A stretch of DNA of 64,000 nucleotides from Helicobacter sp. 12S02232-10 (lineage in GTDB: Bacteria; Campylobacterota; Campylobacteria; Campylobacterales; Helicobacteraceae): NCBI RefSeq assembly GCF_002272895.1, contig NZ_MLAQ01000009.1:22044-86043 (forward strand), given 5' to 3'. Below, in pieces: positions 26,958 through 36,617 of the stretch. Positions within the stretch are counted from its first letter, which is position 1; each line of letters opens with the position of its first letter. The notes under the pieces were generated by a model. The model was not told the origin of the DNA. It ran no database searches and was given only the letters and a program-made list of their open reading frames with translations. Both the position numbers and the translations under genes were made by a program.

Positions 26958-28241
26958 CTATAATTTTCCTGGTTTGATCAAAAACATACAAAACATTCCC
27001 ACGCAAGTAACTGCTGCAGCTGCCATAAACATAGCTTCATAACCTTTTGAGCTTACCAAATATCCTGTAAGCGTAGGGGCAAGCACAGAAGCGATATTGC
27101 CTAAAAAATGCATTATGCCACTAAATGTGCCTACTTTTTCTTTAGGTGAAGTATCGATCACAACACTCCAATAAACAGTATTTGCAAAGGAATTCAAGGC
27201 ATTCCCCAAAGCAATAATAGCAATCACTAAAGCTACTGAAGTTACCAAATTTATCGACAAAAAACTAATCGTGGTCAAAAATAACAAAATAGCAGCAAAA
27301 TAGCCTCTAGCAATTTTTAGACTTCCTGTTTTATTCAGTAAAAAATCAGAAATTTTGCCACCCAAAAGAATAGTAACACAAGCCCCAATCCAAGGAATCA
27401 TCCCCATATACCACAAAGAAAACAAATCATAACCAAACATATCTTGGAGATATTTGGGTGTCCAAGTCAAAAGCAAAAAATTCACATAATTGAATGCAAA
27501 ATACCCAACCGTATTTAAAATCAAGGTTCTGCTTTTAAAAAAATGCCACCATTTTAAATCAGCTTTGGTTTTATCAATAGTGTCACATAAACTTTTTTCA
27601 CCGATGATTTTAAGTTCTTCTTGACTCACTTTAGGATTTTGATGGGGATAATCCGTCAGTGCTTGCATCAGAAAAAATAATGCAATTAGCCCCGCAATCC
27701 CCAATACAATAAATGCAACCCGCCAACTTCCTGAATAGCTCAGTAAAAATACCGCTACAGGAGCAGTCAATAAGGCTCCTAAAGGCGTACTTAAAAGCCC
27801 CATTGAAACGACAAATCCTCTTTCTTTGGGTGCTGCCCAATTGCTGATAGTTTTATTAATTACAGAATATGCAGGTCCTTCAGCAAATCCAAAAAGAATT
27901 CTCATCACTCCAAAACCTGCTAAAACTGAACCACCAAAAAACATCATTCCAATGTCTCCTGCCCACGCTGTAAGGATTTCAAAAATCGACCAAAATACTC
28001 CTGCAAAAAGCCATACTTTTTTAGGACCGAATCGATCAGAAAGCACACCTCCAAGGAGTGCTCCAAACATATAACCATAACCGAAAAATCCAAGCACTGC
28101 CCCCCAAGAGCTTTTATCAAGTCCGTATTCATCGATAATAAACTCCCCTGAATAGGACAACGCTCCCCGATCAATATAGTTGATCAAAGCAAGCAAAAGC
28201 ACTAAAAAGAAAATATGATATCGATAACGTTGCTTATACAT
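26958..28241 (-). CDS. MFS transporter, anion:cation symporter (ACS) family
   Basis: 427-residue inner-membrane transporter with 12 predicted helices. The N-terminal LALINYIDRGALSYS is the hallmark of the ACS family (glucarate, galactonate, tartrate and phthalate transporters), followed by GALLGGVLSDRFGPKKV, the MFS A-motif. It lies 11 nt downstream of the dehydrogenase and 24 nt upstream of the asparaginase, all on the minus strand. It probably imports the hydroxy-acid oxidised by the dehydrogenase. The exact substrate is not determined. Confidence 0.9.
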   Translation of the reverse strand: MYKQRYRYHIFFLVLLLALINYIDRGALSYSGEFIIDEYGLDKSSWGAVLGFFGYGYMFGALLGGVLSDRFGPKKVWLFAGVFWSIFEILTAWAGDIGMMFFGGSVLAGFGVMRILFGFAEGPAYSVINKTISNWAAPKERGFVVSMGLLSTPLGALLTAPVAVFLLSYSGSWRVAFIVLGIAGLIALFFLMQALTDYPHQNPKVSQEELKIIGEKSLCDTIDKTKADLKWWHFFKSRTLILNTVGYFAFNYVNFLLLTWTPKYLQDMFGYDLFSLWYMGMIPWIGACVTILLGGKISDFLLNKTGSLKIARGYFAAILLFLTTISFLSINLVTSVALVIAIIALGNALNSFANTVYWSVVIDTSPKEKVGTFSGIMHFLGNIASVLAPTLTGYLVSSKGYEAMFMAAAAVTCVGMFCMFLIKPGKL

Positions 28242-28252
28242 AAAATTTCTCC

Positions 28253-29341
28253 CTAAAGATTTTTAAGTACTGCACAAATCCCATCACCCACCTCAAAGGT
28301 CTTGGCATTTCCGCCCATATCAGGAGTTTTAGGACCTTCTTTGACTACTTTTTCTATAGCTTGGATAATTTCTTTGGAAGCCTTTTGATACATAGGTTCT
28401 TTTTCACCCAAAAATTCCAACATCAAAGCACCTGACCAAATCATTCCGATTGGATTGGCAATATTTTTACCAAAAATATCTGGGGCTGAGCCGTGTACAG
28501 GCTCAAAAAGTGAGGGGAAATTCCTTTGAGGATTGATATTTGCACTTGCACTGACTCCAATAGTTCCCGCACACGCAGGACCAAGATCAGAAAGGATATC
28601 ACCAAAAAGATTGGAAGCAACTACTATATTGAAGCGTTCAGGTTGCAAAACAAATCTTGCACACAAAATATCAATGTGTTGCTTATCATATTTGACATTT
28701 GGAAATGACTTTGCCATCATCTCTGTGCGTTCATCCCAATAAGGCATAGAAATCGAAATGCCATTGGATTTTGTCGCTGAAGTCAGTGTCTTCCTCTCAG
28801 ATTTTTCAGCCAGTTTGAAAGCATATTCAAGTACTCTATCCACACCTCTTCTAGTAAAAATGGATTCTTGAATTACAAATTCATTAGGTGTTCCCTCAAA
28901 CATTTTTCCTCCGACAGAAGAATATTCCCCTTCAGTATTTTCTCTGACCACTACAAAATTAATATCTTGACTTCTTTTCCCTGCCAAAGGACAAGGAATA
29001 CCATCTAAAAGACGCACTGGACGTAGGTTAATATATTGGTCAAAATCTCTTCGAAATTTTAAAAGCGACCCCCACAAAGAAATATGATCAGGAACGATCT
29101 GGGGCATCCCTACAGCCCCAAAATAAATTGCATCATAATCTTTTAAAATCTCAAACCAATCATCAGGCATCATCTTTTTGTGCTTGAGATAATAATCACA
29201 ATTTGCAAAATCAAATTCTTTAAATTTTAAATTCAAGCCAAACTTCGAATCGACATATTCTAAAATTTTCAACCCCTCAGGCATTACTTCATTACCGATT
29301 CCATCGCCCTTAATAACAGCTATATTGAATTCTTTTTTCAT
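28253..29341 (-). CDS. Tartrate dehydrogenase / D-malate dehydrogenase-type enzyme
   Basis: 362-residue member of the isocitrate/3-isopropylmalate dehydrogenase family. N-terminus IAVIKGDGIGNEVMPEGLKI, the FGAVGMPQIVPDHISLWGSL segment, substrate motif NLRPVRLLDG, VVVRENTEGEYSSVGG, the lysine loop near SATKSNG, and NAD site EPVHGSAPDIFGKNIANPIG. The MPDDWFEIL and HISLWGSLL segments are typical of the tartrate/D-malate branch rather than LeuB. First gene of the operon; GGAGAAAAA precedes the ATG. It probably oxidises and decarboxylates D-malate or tartrate with NAD. Substrate by family inference only. Confidence 0.87.
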   Translation of the reverse strand: MKKEFNIAVIKGDGIGNEVMPEGLKILEYVDSKFGLNLKFKEFDFANCDYYLKHKKMMPDDWFEILKDYDAIYFGAVGMPQIVPDHISLWGSLLKFRRDFDQYINLRPVRLLDGIPCPLAGKRSQDINFVVVRENTEGEYSSVGGKMFEGTPNEFVIQESIFTRRGVDRVLEYAFKLAEKSERKTLTSATKSNGISISMPYWDERTEMMAKSFPNVKYDKQHIDILCARFVLQPERFNIVVASNLFGDILSDLGPACAGTIGVSASANINPQRNFPSLFEPVHGSAPDIFGKNIANPIGMIWSGALMLEFLGEKEPMYQKASKEIIQAIEKVVKEGPKTPDMGGNAKTFEVGDGICAVLKNL

Positions 29342-29590
29342 TTTTTCTCCAAATTTTATGATCAGACATTCAGTATCTCATAAATTTAGAACAATTTAAA
29401 AGAATTTTTATTTTATTTTTAATGAATGTTTAATAGTGAAACACAATTGTATGATGTATTTGAATCAGATTATTGAAAAATTTTATTATATTTCAGATCG
29501 ATCAAAAGAAAAAGTAAAAATAACATCAAAATATTAAAAATCAATATTGATTGTAGAAAATATGGGCATTATCGCAGGTTTTATGAATAC

Positions 29591-29606
29591 GCCCCAAAAT
29601 TGGGGC
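29591..29606 (-). terminator. Hairpin downstream of htpG
   Basis: Perfect self-complementary GCCCCAAAATTGGGGC just 9 nt beyond the htpG stop. It lacks a following U-tract, so it may be a weak or bidirectional terminator. The rest of the gap to 29342 shows no gene. Confidence 0.5.
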
Positions 29607-29615
29607 AATTTAAAA

Positions 29616-31484
29616 TTAGAGAGTTTTTAAAATCGTATTATTCAAACGATCTGCAAAATCTTTTGCATTTTCGATTGAACCTGATTCCAAAAGTTTTGCA
29701 GAAGCATACAACAAATGAGCAATATCAGATAAAAGTTCCTTATCATCTTTATTTTTGAGCTTTTCTAAAATAGGGTGGTTTGCATTGATTTCCATCGTTT
29801 TTTTCTGAACTGGAGGCTCTTGACCCATTTGACGCATTAAATTTATCATCATTGCATTTTGTTCATCTCCTACAAGTGCTGCCGGAGAAGAAAGAGAGTT
29901 GGAAAGAATCACATCCTTGACCTGCTCGCCTAAAGCTTCTTTAAAAGACGCTATGAGCTTTTCAAAAGACTTTTTAACCTTCTCATCAACTTTTTGCTCT
30001 CCAAGTTCTTGAAGCGTCTCAGATGCACTTGCATCTTTCAGAGGTGTTTTATCGTATTCACCAACTCCAGGCATCACAAAGCCATCTACCTCATCGCTCA
30101 TCAATAAAACTTCATACCCTTTCTGTGCATATTTTTCAAGTATCGGGGAAGCTTTTAAAAGCTCTAGATTCTCTCCGATAATATAATAGATGCTTTTTTG
30201 CCCCTCAGGCATATTTTCTTTATAGGTTTTTAAAGAAATGCTTCCCTCTTGTTTAGACGAATGAAATCTTAAGAGATTTAAAATTTTTTCCTTATTTTCA
30301 TAATCGCTATAAAGCCCTTCTTTTAAAACTCTTCCAAACTGGGAATAAAATTTTTCATAAGCCACATTGTCTTTGGCAATATTTTCAATCTCACCCAATA
30401 TTTTTTTGACTGAAGCTGACCTGATATTGGCCAAAATCTTGTTTTGTTGCAAGATCTCCCGACTAACATTTAAAGGCAAATCTTCACTATCAATCACACC
30501 ACGCACAAAACGCAAATACTGCGGCAACAATTCTTTATCATCATCAGTAATGAACACTCGCTTAACATAAAGCTTCACTCCGGATTTATAATCCACTCGG
30601 TAAAGATCAAATGGGGCAACACTTGGAATAAAAAATAAAGTGGAATACTCCAATGTTCCTTCCACTTTGCTATGAATCCATCTCATCGGTTCGGTATTAT
30701 CGTGTGCAAAACTTTTATAGAACTCTTTATAATCCTCATCTTTGAGATCATTTTTACTCATTTTCCAAATCGCCTTAGCGGTATTGAGCTGTTCGTTTTT
30801 GTCTTCTTTGATTTCTTTTTTATTTTCGCCCTCACCTTCAAATTTTGTCTCAATATAACTCAAATAGATTGGGAACGGGATATGTTCGGAATATTTTTTA
30901 ACAATATTTTCTATTTCCCACCGACTTGCAAAACTTGAATCCTCATCTTTGAGATAAAGCGTAATTTGTGTCCCTTGAGAGTCTTTTACACACGAGGATA
31001 TTTCATATTCCCCCTTCCCATCACTTATCCAAGTATAAGCTTTGTCTTCGCCTGCCTTTTTAGTTTGCACAATAACTTTATCTGCAACCATAAATGCAGA
31101 GTAAAATCCGACTCCAAACTGCCCAATAAGAGCGGAATCTTTCTTCTTATCCCCACTCAAAGAAGCCAGAAAACTTTTTGTTCCTGATTTTGCAATGGTC
31201 CCAAGATTTGCAATGAGCTCCTCTTCAGTCATTCCAATCCCGTTATCTTCGATAGTGAGGGTTTTTTTCTTCTCATCAAAGCTTAGATTAATACGAGGAT
31301 CGAATTTTAAATCCTTTAGCTTTGTGTCTGTAAGCGTAAGATAATTCAATTTATCAAGCGCATCTGAAGCATTTGAAATCAATTCACGCAAAAATATTTC
31401 TTTATTGGAATAAAGTGAGTGAATCATTAGATCTAACAATTGATTGATCTCAGTCTGAAAAGTATGTTTTTTGTTTTTACTCAT
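29616..31484 (-). CDS. htpG: Chaperone HtpG (Hsp90)
   Basis: ATP-dependent cytosolic chaperone. 622 residues, as in H. pylori. Seen in order: TFQTEINQLLDLMIHSLYSN, FLRELISNASDALDK, DNGIGMT (Bergerat ATP-binding fold), IGQFGVGFYSAFMV, the middle-domain segment DSEDLPLNVSREILQQ, and a C-terminal dimerisation region. AGGAG precedes the ATG. It is divergent from the urease operon and sits behind an extended -10 box at 31527-31522. Confidence 0.97.
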   Translation of the reverse strand: MSKNKKHTFQTEINQLLDLMIHSLYSNKEIFLRELISNASDALDKLNYLTLTDTKLKDLKFDPRINLSFDEKKKTLTIEDNGIGMTEEELIANLGTIAKSGTKSFLASLSGDKKKDSALIGQFGVGFYSAFMVADKVIVQTKKAGEDKAYTWISDGKGEYEISSCVKDSQGTQITLYLKDEDSSFASRWEIENIVKKYSEHIPFPIYLSYIETKFEGEGENKKEIKEDKNEQLNTAKAIWKMSKNDLKDEDYKEFYKSFAHDNTEPMRWIHSKVEGTLEYSTLFFIPSVAPFDLYRVDYKSGVKLYVKRVFITDDDKELLPQYLRFVRGVIDSEDLPLNVSREILQQNKILANIRSASVKKILGEIENIAKDNVAYEKFYSQFGRVLKEGLYSDYENKEKILNLLRFHSSKQEGSISLKTYKENMPEGQKSIYYIIGENLELLKASPILEKYAQKGYEVLLMSDEVDGFVMPGVGEYDKTPLKDASASETLQELGEQKVDEKVKKSFEKLIASFKEALGEQVKDVILSNSLSSPAALVGDEQNAMMINLMRQMGQEPPVQKKTMEINANHPILEKLKNKDDKELLSDIAHLLYASAKLLESGSIENAKDFADRLNNTILKTL

Positions 31485-31521
31485 AGGTAACTCCTAATTT
31501 TTATGATTATTTATTTTGGCA

Positions 31522-31527
31522 ATTATA
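31522..31527 (-). promoter_or_regulatory. Extended -10 box of htpG
   Basis: TGGTATAAT on the minus strand 38 nt upstream of the htpG ATG. No CIRCE-like repeat was seen beside it. Confidence 0.5.
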
Positions 31528-31636
31528 CCACATAAATGATAAATCCAAATAATATTTATAGACTAAGCATAAATCTTATTTAGTTCATTAATATAAACTT
31601 TTATTAGCGAAGCAACACTAAGCATATTTCTAAAAA

Positions 31637-31661
31637 TATTACAAATATTAAACAGATAATA
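31637..31661 (+). promoter_or_regulatory. Weak NikR-like site upstream of ureA
   Basis: TATTACA-N11-GATAATA, 11 of 14 half-site matches to the H. pylori NikR consensus. It lies roughly 100-125 nt before the predicted ureA start, farther than in H. pylori. The AT-rich context makes chance matches plausible. Confidence 0.28.
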
Positions 31662-31714
31662 ACGTTACTTTTCGTATTGATCGTGCTTTCAGACCAAAAG
31701 AAATAATCAATATT

Positions 31715-31732
31715 TTGTCAATTTTTTGACAA
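31715..31732 (+). promoter_or_regulatory. Perfect inverted repeat overlapping the ureA -35 box
   Basis: TTGTCAA-TTTT-TTGACAA, a perfect 7-bp inverted repeat whose right arm contains the TTGACA -35 hexamer. It could be an operator for an unidentified regulator. Confidence 0.4.
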
Positions 31733-31756
31733 CTATTAACAAAATAGTCTTAAAAT
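31726..31756 (+). promoter_or_regulatory. Predicted urease operon promoter
   Basis: TTGACA at 31726-31731, 19-nt spacer, TAAAAT at 31751-31756, giving a start near 31763 and a leader of about 48 nt. AAGGAG lies at 31800-31805 before the ureA ATG. Confidence 0.5.
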
Positions 31757-31810
31757 TAAATTTCGATCTAGCAAGAAAGCTACTTCAGAAAATTTCATTA
31801 AGGAGAAACG

Positions 31811-32488
31811 ATGAAACTCAATCCAAAAGAGTTAGATAAGCTAATGCTCCACTATGCTGGAGAATTAGCCAAAAAACGCAAAGAAAGAGGAATTAAACTC
31901 AATTATGTCGAAGCGATTGCTTTGATCAGCAGTGAGATTATGGAAATGGCAAGAGAAGGTAAAAAAACCGTTGCAGAACTAATGAGCGAAGGTAAAAAAA
32001 TTCTCAAAGCCGAAGATGTAATGGACGGCGTAGCCTCTATGATTCACGAAGTGGGTATTGAAGCAGGCTTCCCAGATGGAACCAAACTTGTAACAGTTCA
32101 TACTCCTATTGAAGATAATGGAAAACTTACCCCCGGTGAATTTATCCTTAAAAATGAAGACATAGAAATCAATAAAGGCAAACAAGCAATTGAAATCAAA
32201 GTCACTAACAAAGGAGATAGAGCAATTCAGGTCGGATCACACTTCCATTTCTTTGAAACCAACAAGCTTTTGGAATTTGACAGAGAAAAAGCTTATGGCA
32301 AAAGACTTGACATTCCTTCAGGAACTTCAGTCAGATTTGAACCTGGCGAAACTAAAACAGTTTCCCTCATTGAAGTAGGCGGCAATAAAAGAACATTTGG
32401 TTTCAATAATCTAGCCGACTCTCAAGTTAATGACGACAACAAACACATAGCAATGAATAATGCCAAAGCCAAGGGCTTTTCTAAATAA
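31811..32488 (+). CDS. ureA: Urease subunit alpha (UreA; fused gamma-beta subunits)
   Basis: Structural small subunit of the nickel urease, combining the gamma and beta subunits of other bacteria, as in all Helicobacter. 225 residues starting [20 protein letters not shown]; the gamma part runs to about residue 100 and the beta part contains [10 protein letters not shown] and [16 protein letters not shown]. It ends at [10 protein letters not shown] and lacks the C-terminal tail of about 13 residues of the H. pylori protein, a region involved in assembling the large dodecameric complex there. AAGGAG precedes the ATG; nine nt separate it from ureB. Confidence 0.97.
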   Translation: MKLNPKELDKLMLHYAGELAKKRKERGIKLNYVEAIALISSEIMEMAREGKKTVAELMSEGKKILKAEDVMDGVASMIHEVGIEAGFPDGTKLVTVHTPIEDNGKLTPGEFILKNEDIEINKGKQAIEIKVTNKGDRAIQVGSHFHFFETNKLLEFDREKAYGKRLDIPSGTSVRFEPGETKTVSLIEVGGNKRTFGFNNLADSQVNDDNKHIAMNNAKAKGFSK

Positions 32489-32497
32489 GGAGTTACA

Positions 32498-34207
32498 ATG
32501 ACAAAAATATCAAGAAAACAATATGCTTCAATGTTTGGTCCAACCGTAGGCGATAAAGTCCGATTGGCAGACACTGAATTATTTGCAGAAATCGAAAAAG
32601 ACTACACAACCTATGGTGAAGAACTTAAATTCGGTGGTGGAAAAACATTACGCGATGGTATGGCTCAAAGCGTTAGTTCAGATTCTCACGAACTTGACTT
32701 AGTTATTACCAACGCAATGATCATCGATTATAATGGTATCTATAAAGCTGATATCGGCATCAAAGATGGAAAAATTGCTGGTATAGGCAAAGCAGGCAAT
32801 AAAGATATGCAAGATGGTGTCTGTGGCAATATGACCGTAGGAGCTGCAACAGAAGCACTTGCTGCTGAAGGAATGATTGTTACTGCAGGCGGTATAGATA
32901 CTCACATTCACTTCATTTCACCCCAACAAATTCCTACAGCTCTATATAGCGGTATTACTACAATGATAGGTGGAGGAACTGGACCTGCTGATGGAACCAA
33001 TGCCACAACTTGTACTCCAGGCAAATGGAACCTTAAAGAAATGATTCGTGCTGCTGAAGAATACACAATGAATCTCGGATTTTTCGGTAAAGGCAACAGC
33101 TCCAATGAAAATTCTCTCGCTGAGCAAATCAAAGGCGGTGCTTTAGGATTAAAAATCCACGAAGACTGGGGTGCTACTCCTTCTGTCATCAACCACGCTT
33201 TAAATGTAGCTGATGAATATGATGTGCAAGTTGCCATCCATACAGATACCTTAAATGAAGCAGGTTGTGTTGAAGATACAATCAAAGCCATTGCAGGAAG
33301 AACTATCCATACTTTCCATACCGAAGGTGCTGGTGGCGGGCACGCTCCTGATATTATCAAAATTGCTGGAGAACCCAATATCCTACCTGCCTCTACTAAT
33401 CCAACCATTCCATTTACAAAAAACACAGCTGATGAACATTTAGATATGCTAATGGTTTGCCACCACTTGGATAAAAAAATCAAAGAAGACGTTGCATTTG
33501 CCGACTCTCGAATCAGACCTGAAACCATTGCAGCAGAAGATGCACTTCATGATATGGGAATTTTTTCTATCACAAGTTCTGACTCACAAGCAATGGGACG
33601 TGTTGGTGAGGTTATCACCAGAACATGGCAAACAGCAGATAAAAATAAAAAAGAATTTGGCAGACTCAAAGAAGAAACAGGCGATAATGATAACTTCAGA
33701 ATCAAACGCTATATTGCCAAATACACTATCAATCCCGCTATTGCTCACGGAATTTCTGAATATATCGGTTCTGTGGAAATAGGTAAATACGCAGATCTTG
33801 TAATTTGGCATCCTGCATTTTTTGGAATCAAACCTGAAATGATTATCAAATGTGGTATGATTGCAGGTGCAAGAATGGGAGATTCAAATGCTTCCATCCC
33901 GACTCCTGAACCTGTAATCTATCGTGAAATGTTTGCACATCACGGGAAAGCTAAATTTGATACCAATATCACCTTTGTCTCCAAAGTGGCCTATGAAGAT
34001 GGTATTAAAGAAAAATTAAAGCTTGATAGAATTGTTCTTCCGGTTAAAAACTGCCGCAATGTCACTAAAAAAGATATGAAGAACAACGATGTGACTGCTC
34101 ATATTGATGTTAATCCCGAAACCTACGAGGTTAAAGTCGATGGTAAAAAGGTAACTTCTAAACCAGCAGACAAGCTTAGCCTTGCTCAACTTTACAATTT
34201 GTTCTAG
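32498..34207 (+). CDS. ureB: Urease subunit beta (UreB; catalytic)
   Basis: Catalytic subunit hydrolysing urea to ammonia and carbamate at a di-nickel centre. 569 residues, the same as H. pylori. Nickel ligands are in place: DTHIHF (two histidines), the carbamylated lysine in GLKIHEDWG, histidines in AIHTDTLNE and [15 protein letters not shown], and the aspartate in [10 protein letters not shown]. The active-site flap [11 protein letters not shown] carries its cysteine and histidine. With ureE-H adjacent, this is a nickel enzyme, not the iron UreA2B2 type that lacks accessory genes. A hairpin lies between it and ureI. Confidence 0.98.
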   Translation: MTKISRKQYASMFGPTVGDKVRLADTELFAEIEKDYTTYGEELKFGGGKTLRDGMAQSVSSDSHELDLVITNAMIIDYNGIYKADIGIKDGKIAGIGKAGNKDMQDGVCGNMTVGAATEALAAEGMIVTAGGIDTHIHFISPQQIPTALYSGITTMIGGGTGPADGTNATTCTPGKWNLKEMIRAAEEYTMNLGFFGKGNSSNENSLAEQIKGGALGLKIHEDWGATPSVINHALNVADEYDVQVAIHTDTLNEAGCVEDTIKAIAGRTIHTFHTEGAGGGHAPDIIKIAGEPNILPASTNPTIPFTKNTADEHLDMLMVCHHLDKKIKEDVAFADSRIRPETIAAEDALHDMGIFSITSSDSQAMGRVGEVITRTWQTADKNKKEFGRLKEETGDNDNFRIKRYIAKYTINPAIAHGISEYIGSVEIGKYADLVIWHPAFFGIKPEMIIKCGMIAGARMGDSNASIPTPEPVIYREMFAHHGKAKFDTNITFVSKVAYEDGIKEKLKLDRIVLPVKNCRNVTKKDMKNNDVTAHIDVNPETYEVKVDGKKVTSKPADKLSLAQLYNLF

Positions 34208-34213
34208 TCTAAC

Positions 34214-34228
34214 CTCCCGACTTGGGGG
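34214..34228 (+). other. Hairpin between ureB and ureI
   Basis: CTCCC-GACTT-GGGGG stem (one G-U pair) right after the ureB stop, followed by ATTAATTTAATT. A partial terminator or mRNA processing/stabilising element could lower ureIEFGH relative to ureAB; the ureAB / ureIEFGH split is also known in H. pylori. Confidence 0.45.
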
Positions 34229-34256
34229 ATATTAATTTAATTAAAAGGATGAATCA

Positions 34257-34769
34257 ATGTTAGGACTTGTATTAATGTATGTCGCCATTGTTTTGATGAA
34301 CAACGGTTTTTGCCGAATAATGAAAGCTGATGGCAAAAGTACTGCCGTAATGAACGTATTTGCTGGCTTGCTTTCAGTAATTGCAAATATTATCGTGATT
34401 GTTCATGGGGATTTTGAAAATAACCTTACAGATCTTTATGCTGCTGCTACAGGATTGCTCTTCGGCTTTACCTATCTTTTCGTAGCTGTCAATAATATCT
34501 GGAACTTAGACTGGAGACCTTATGGTTGGTATAGTCTTTTTGTTGCTATCAACTCAATTCCTGCTGCTTATCTCAGCTACAAAAGCGGAACTGATGAAGG
34601 TTTCTGGTTTGCTGTGATTTGGGGCTTATGGGGTATCCTATGGCTAACTGGCTGGATTGAAACCGTTTTGAAAAAAGAATTGCCTTGGGTTCCCTACCTT
34701 GCTATTTTTGAAGGTATTGTTACAGCTTGGATTCCTGCTTGGCTTATCATCACAGGCTATTGGCTTTAA
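34257..34769 (+). CDS. ureI: Urea channel UreI (AmiS/UreI family) with short periplasmic loops
   Basis: Six-helix inner-membrane urea channel. 170 residues against 195 in H. pylori. The helices are well conserved (LGLVLMYVAIVLMNNG; TGLLFGFTYLFVAVNN; WRPYGWYSLFVAINSIPAA; FEGIVTAWIPAWLII). The first periplasmic loop is cut to about VHGDFENNLTDLY and the second to YKSGTDEGF; the histidines of H. pylori loop 2 (including His123, required for acid gating) and its loop 1 histidine cluster are missing. The channel may therefore be open regardless of pH. This is inference from loop composition. AAAGGATGA precedes the ATG. Confidence 0.95.
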   Translation: MLGLVLMYVAIVLMNNGFCRIMKADGKSTAVMNVFAGLLSVIANIIVIVHGDFENNLTDLYAAATGLLFGFTYLFVAVNNIWNLDWRPYGWYSLFVAINSIPAAYLSYKSGTDEGFWFAVIWGLWGILWLTGWIETVLKKELPWVPYLAIFEGIVTAWIPAWLIITGYWL

Positions 34770-34790
34770 TAAGAGAATCAAAGAGTAAAA

Positions 34791-35324
34791 ATGCCTATAG
34801 AATGCCTCAAAGGAAATTTATCCGATAAAGAAGAGTCAAAATTCCAAATTGACTATGTTGATTTGGAATGGTATGACACCAGAAAAAAAATCGCAAGATG
34901 GAAAACCCGAAAGGGTGAAGAAATTTCTGTAAAACTAATAGATGCTCCTAAAATGGGGCTTTCTCAAGGTGATATTCTCTTTGAAGAAGGCATTAAAATT
35001 ATTGCCATAAATATTTTGCCGACAGAAGTTCTGTGTATTTATGCCCACACTGTCACCGAAGTGGCAAAAATTTGCTATGAAATAGGTAACCGCCACGCGG
35101 CTCTATTTTTTGGTGAAAATGAATTTGAGTTTAAGACCCCGTTTGAAAAACCCATTAAAGTCCTGCTGGACAAACTTGGAATAGAAAACGCGGTCTCAAG
35201 CTCAAAACTGGATTCTTCTAAGCGCATTTCAGTAAGTATGGCACACACAGAGCCAAATTTCAAGATCAAGGAAAGCCCTGATCTCAAGATCATACTTTCG
35301 GGAGAAAAAATTGGAAATAAATAA
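34791..35324 (+). CDS. ureE: Urease nickel metallochaperone UreE
   Basis: Cytosolic dimeric protein that delivers nickel to UreG and the urease active site. 177 residues. Conserved [10 protein letters not shown] contains the histidine that binds the interfacial nickel, and AHTEPNFKI holds another C-terminal histidine as in H. pylori. There is no histidine-rich C-terminal tail, also as in H. pylori. The gene is 21 nt after ureI and overlaps ureF by 14 nt. Confidence 0.95.
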   Translation: MPIECLKGNLSDKEESKFQIDYVDLEWYDTRKKIARWKTRKGEEISVKLIDAPKMGLSQGDILFEEGIKIIAINILPTEVLCIYAHTVTEVAKICYEIGNRHAALFFGENEFEFKTPFEKPIKVLLDKLGIENAVSSSKLDSSKRISVSMAHTEPNFKIKESPDLKIILSGEKIGNK

Positions 35325-35994
35325 AGACTTTCTGCTTCTACAAATCAATGACGCACTTTTCCCTATTGGGAGCTACACTCATTCTTTCGGGCTAGAAACT
35401 TACATTCAAATGCATTTGGTAAAAGATGCTCAAAGCGCACTAAAATACCTTCAAGCTAATCTATCAACTCAATTCCTTTATACTGAGCTCTTGAGCCTCA
35501 AACTCACGCATCAATACACTCAAACTCAAGACTTAGATAAAATACTTGATATCGAAAGACTAATTTGTATCTCCACTTCCCCAATGGAATTACGTTCAGC
35601 CAATCAAAAACTTGGAAATCGTTTTTTAAAAACTATAAAAATCTTATCTCTATCGCCAAAAGATTTCTTTCATAAATATTTGGAGTCTGCAAATATTCCG
35701 ACACATTCTAGTGCTTATGGTGTCTTTTGCGCCTGTATGGAACTGGATTTAAAAACAGCAGTGCGACACTATCTTTATGCTCAAAGCTCCAATATGGTAA
35801 CCAATTGCGTCAAAACTATCCCACTCTCTCAAAATGATGGGCAAAAAATACTTTTGGAACTCCAAAAGACTTTTGAAGAAATCCTCCAAAAGCTTGATTC
35901 ACTCAACGAAAAACATCTTTGCGCCTCTAGCATTCATAATGATATCAAAGCAATGCAGCACGAAACACTTTATTCAAGACTTTATATGTCTTAA
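35311..35994 (+). CDS. ureF: Urease accessory protein UreF
   Basis: Part of the UreF-UreH-UreG maturation complex; acts as regulator of UreG GTPase. 227 residues. N-terminal [20 protein letters not shown] is the family signature, and [24 protein letters not shown] lies in the helical core. The start is TTG at 35311, inside the end of ureE, with GGGAG at good spacing; no ATG fits better. The 14-nt overlap suggests translational coupling with ureE. Confidence 0.93.
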   Translation: MEINKDFLLLQINDALFPIGSYTHSFGLETYIQMHLVKDAQSALKYLQANLSTQFLYTELLSLKLTHQYTQTQDLDKILDIERLICISTSPMELRSANQKLGNRFLKTIKILSLSPKDFFHKYLESANIPTHSSAYGVFCACMELDLKTAVRHYLYAQSSNMVTNCVKTIPLSQNDGQKILLELQKTFEEILQKLDSLNEKHLCASSIHNDIKAMQHETLYSRLYMS

Positions 35995-36016
35995 ATCTCA
36001 ACAAAAGGATAAAATT

Positions 36017-36616
36017 ATGGTAAAAATTGGAGTATGTGGGCCTGTAGGAAGCGGTAAAACAGCCTTGATAGAAGCCTTGACAAGAATGATGGCTAAAGAT
36101 TACAGTATTGGGGTTATCACAAATGATATTTATACCAAAGAAGATGCGGAGTTTATGAGCAAAAATTCCGTAATGCCTAGGGAAAGGATTATCGGTGTGG
36201 AAACCGGAGGTTGTCCTCACACAGCGATTCGCGAAGACGCCTCAATGAACCTTGAAGCCGTAGAAGAAATGGCTACACGATTCCCTGATATAGAAATAAT
36301 GTTCATTGAAAGTGGTGGGGATAATCTTTCTGCAACTTTTAGTCCCGAACTTGCTGATTTTACGATATTTGTCATTGATGTGGCTGAAGGTGATAAAATT
36401 CCTCGAAAAGGCGGTCCTGGCATAACAAGATCTGATCTTTTAATCATCAATAAAATTGATCTTGCACCCTATGTAGGAGCTGATCTTGGCGTGATGGAGC
36501 GTGACTCTAAAAAAATGCGCGGAGAAAAACCTTTTATTTTTACCAATATCAGAGCAAGAGAAGGATTGGATAAAGTTATAGAATGGATAAAGAAAAACAC
36601 TCTTTTGGAAGACTAA
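36017..36616 (+). CDS. ureG: Urease accessory GTPase UreG
   Basis: SIMIBI-class GTPase that drives nickel insertion. 199 residues. P-loop [14 protein letters not shown] at residue 8, the metal-binding invariant motif [15 protein letters not shown] with Cys-Pro-His, ESGGDN, and [13 protein letters not shown] (G4 NKxD). I chose ATG 36017 since AAAAGGATAAAATT precedes it and the family begins just before the P-loop; the frame is open upstream across the end of ureF, but that part is not conserved. Confidence 0.97.
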   Translation: MVKIGVCGPVGSGKTALIEALTRMMAKDYSIGVITNDIYTKEDAEFMSKNSVMPRERIIGVETGGCPHTAIREDASMNLEAVEEMATRFPDIEIMFIESGGDNLSATFSPELADFTIFVIDVAEGDKIPRKGGPGITRSDLLIINKIDLAPYVGADLGVMERDSKKMRGEKPFIFTNIRAREGLDKVIEWIKKNTLLED

Positions 36617-36617
36617 A

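Noticed and set aside
32908..33528. 206-codon minus-strand frame within ureB
   Set aside because: Shadow of the strongly conserved urease catalytic subunit.
35834..36016. Longer N-terminus for UreG
   Set aside because: Would overlap ureF by about 160 nt; UreG begins right before its P-loop and ATG 36017 has a good ribosome binding site.
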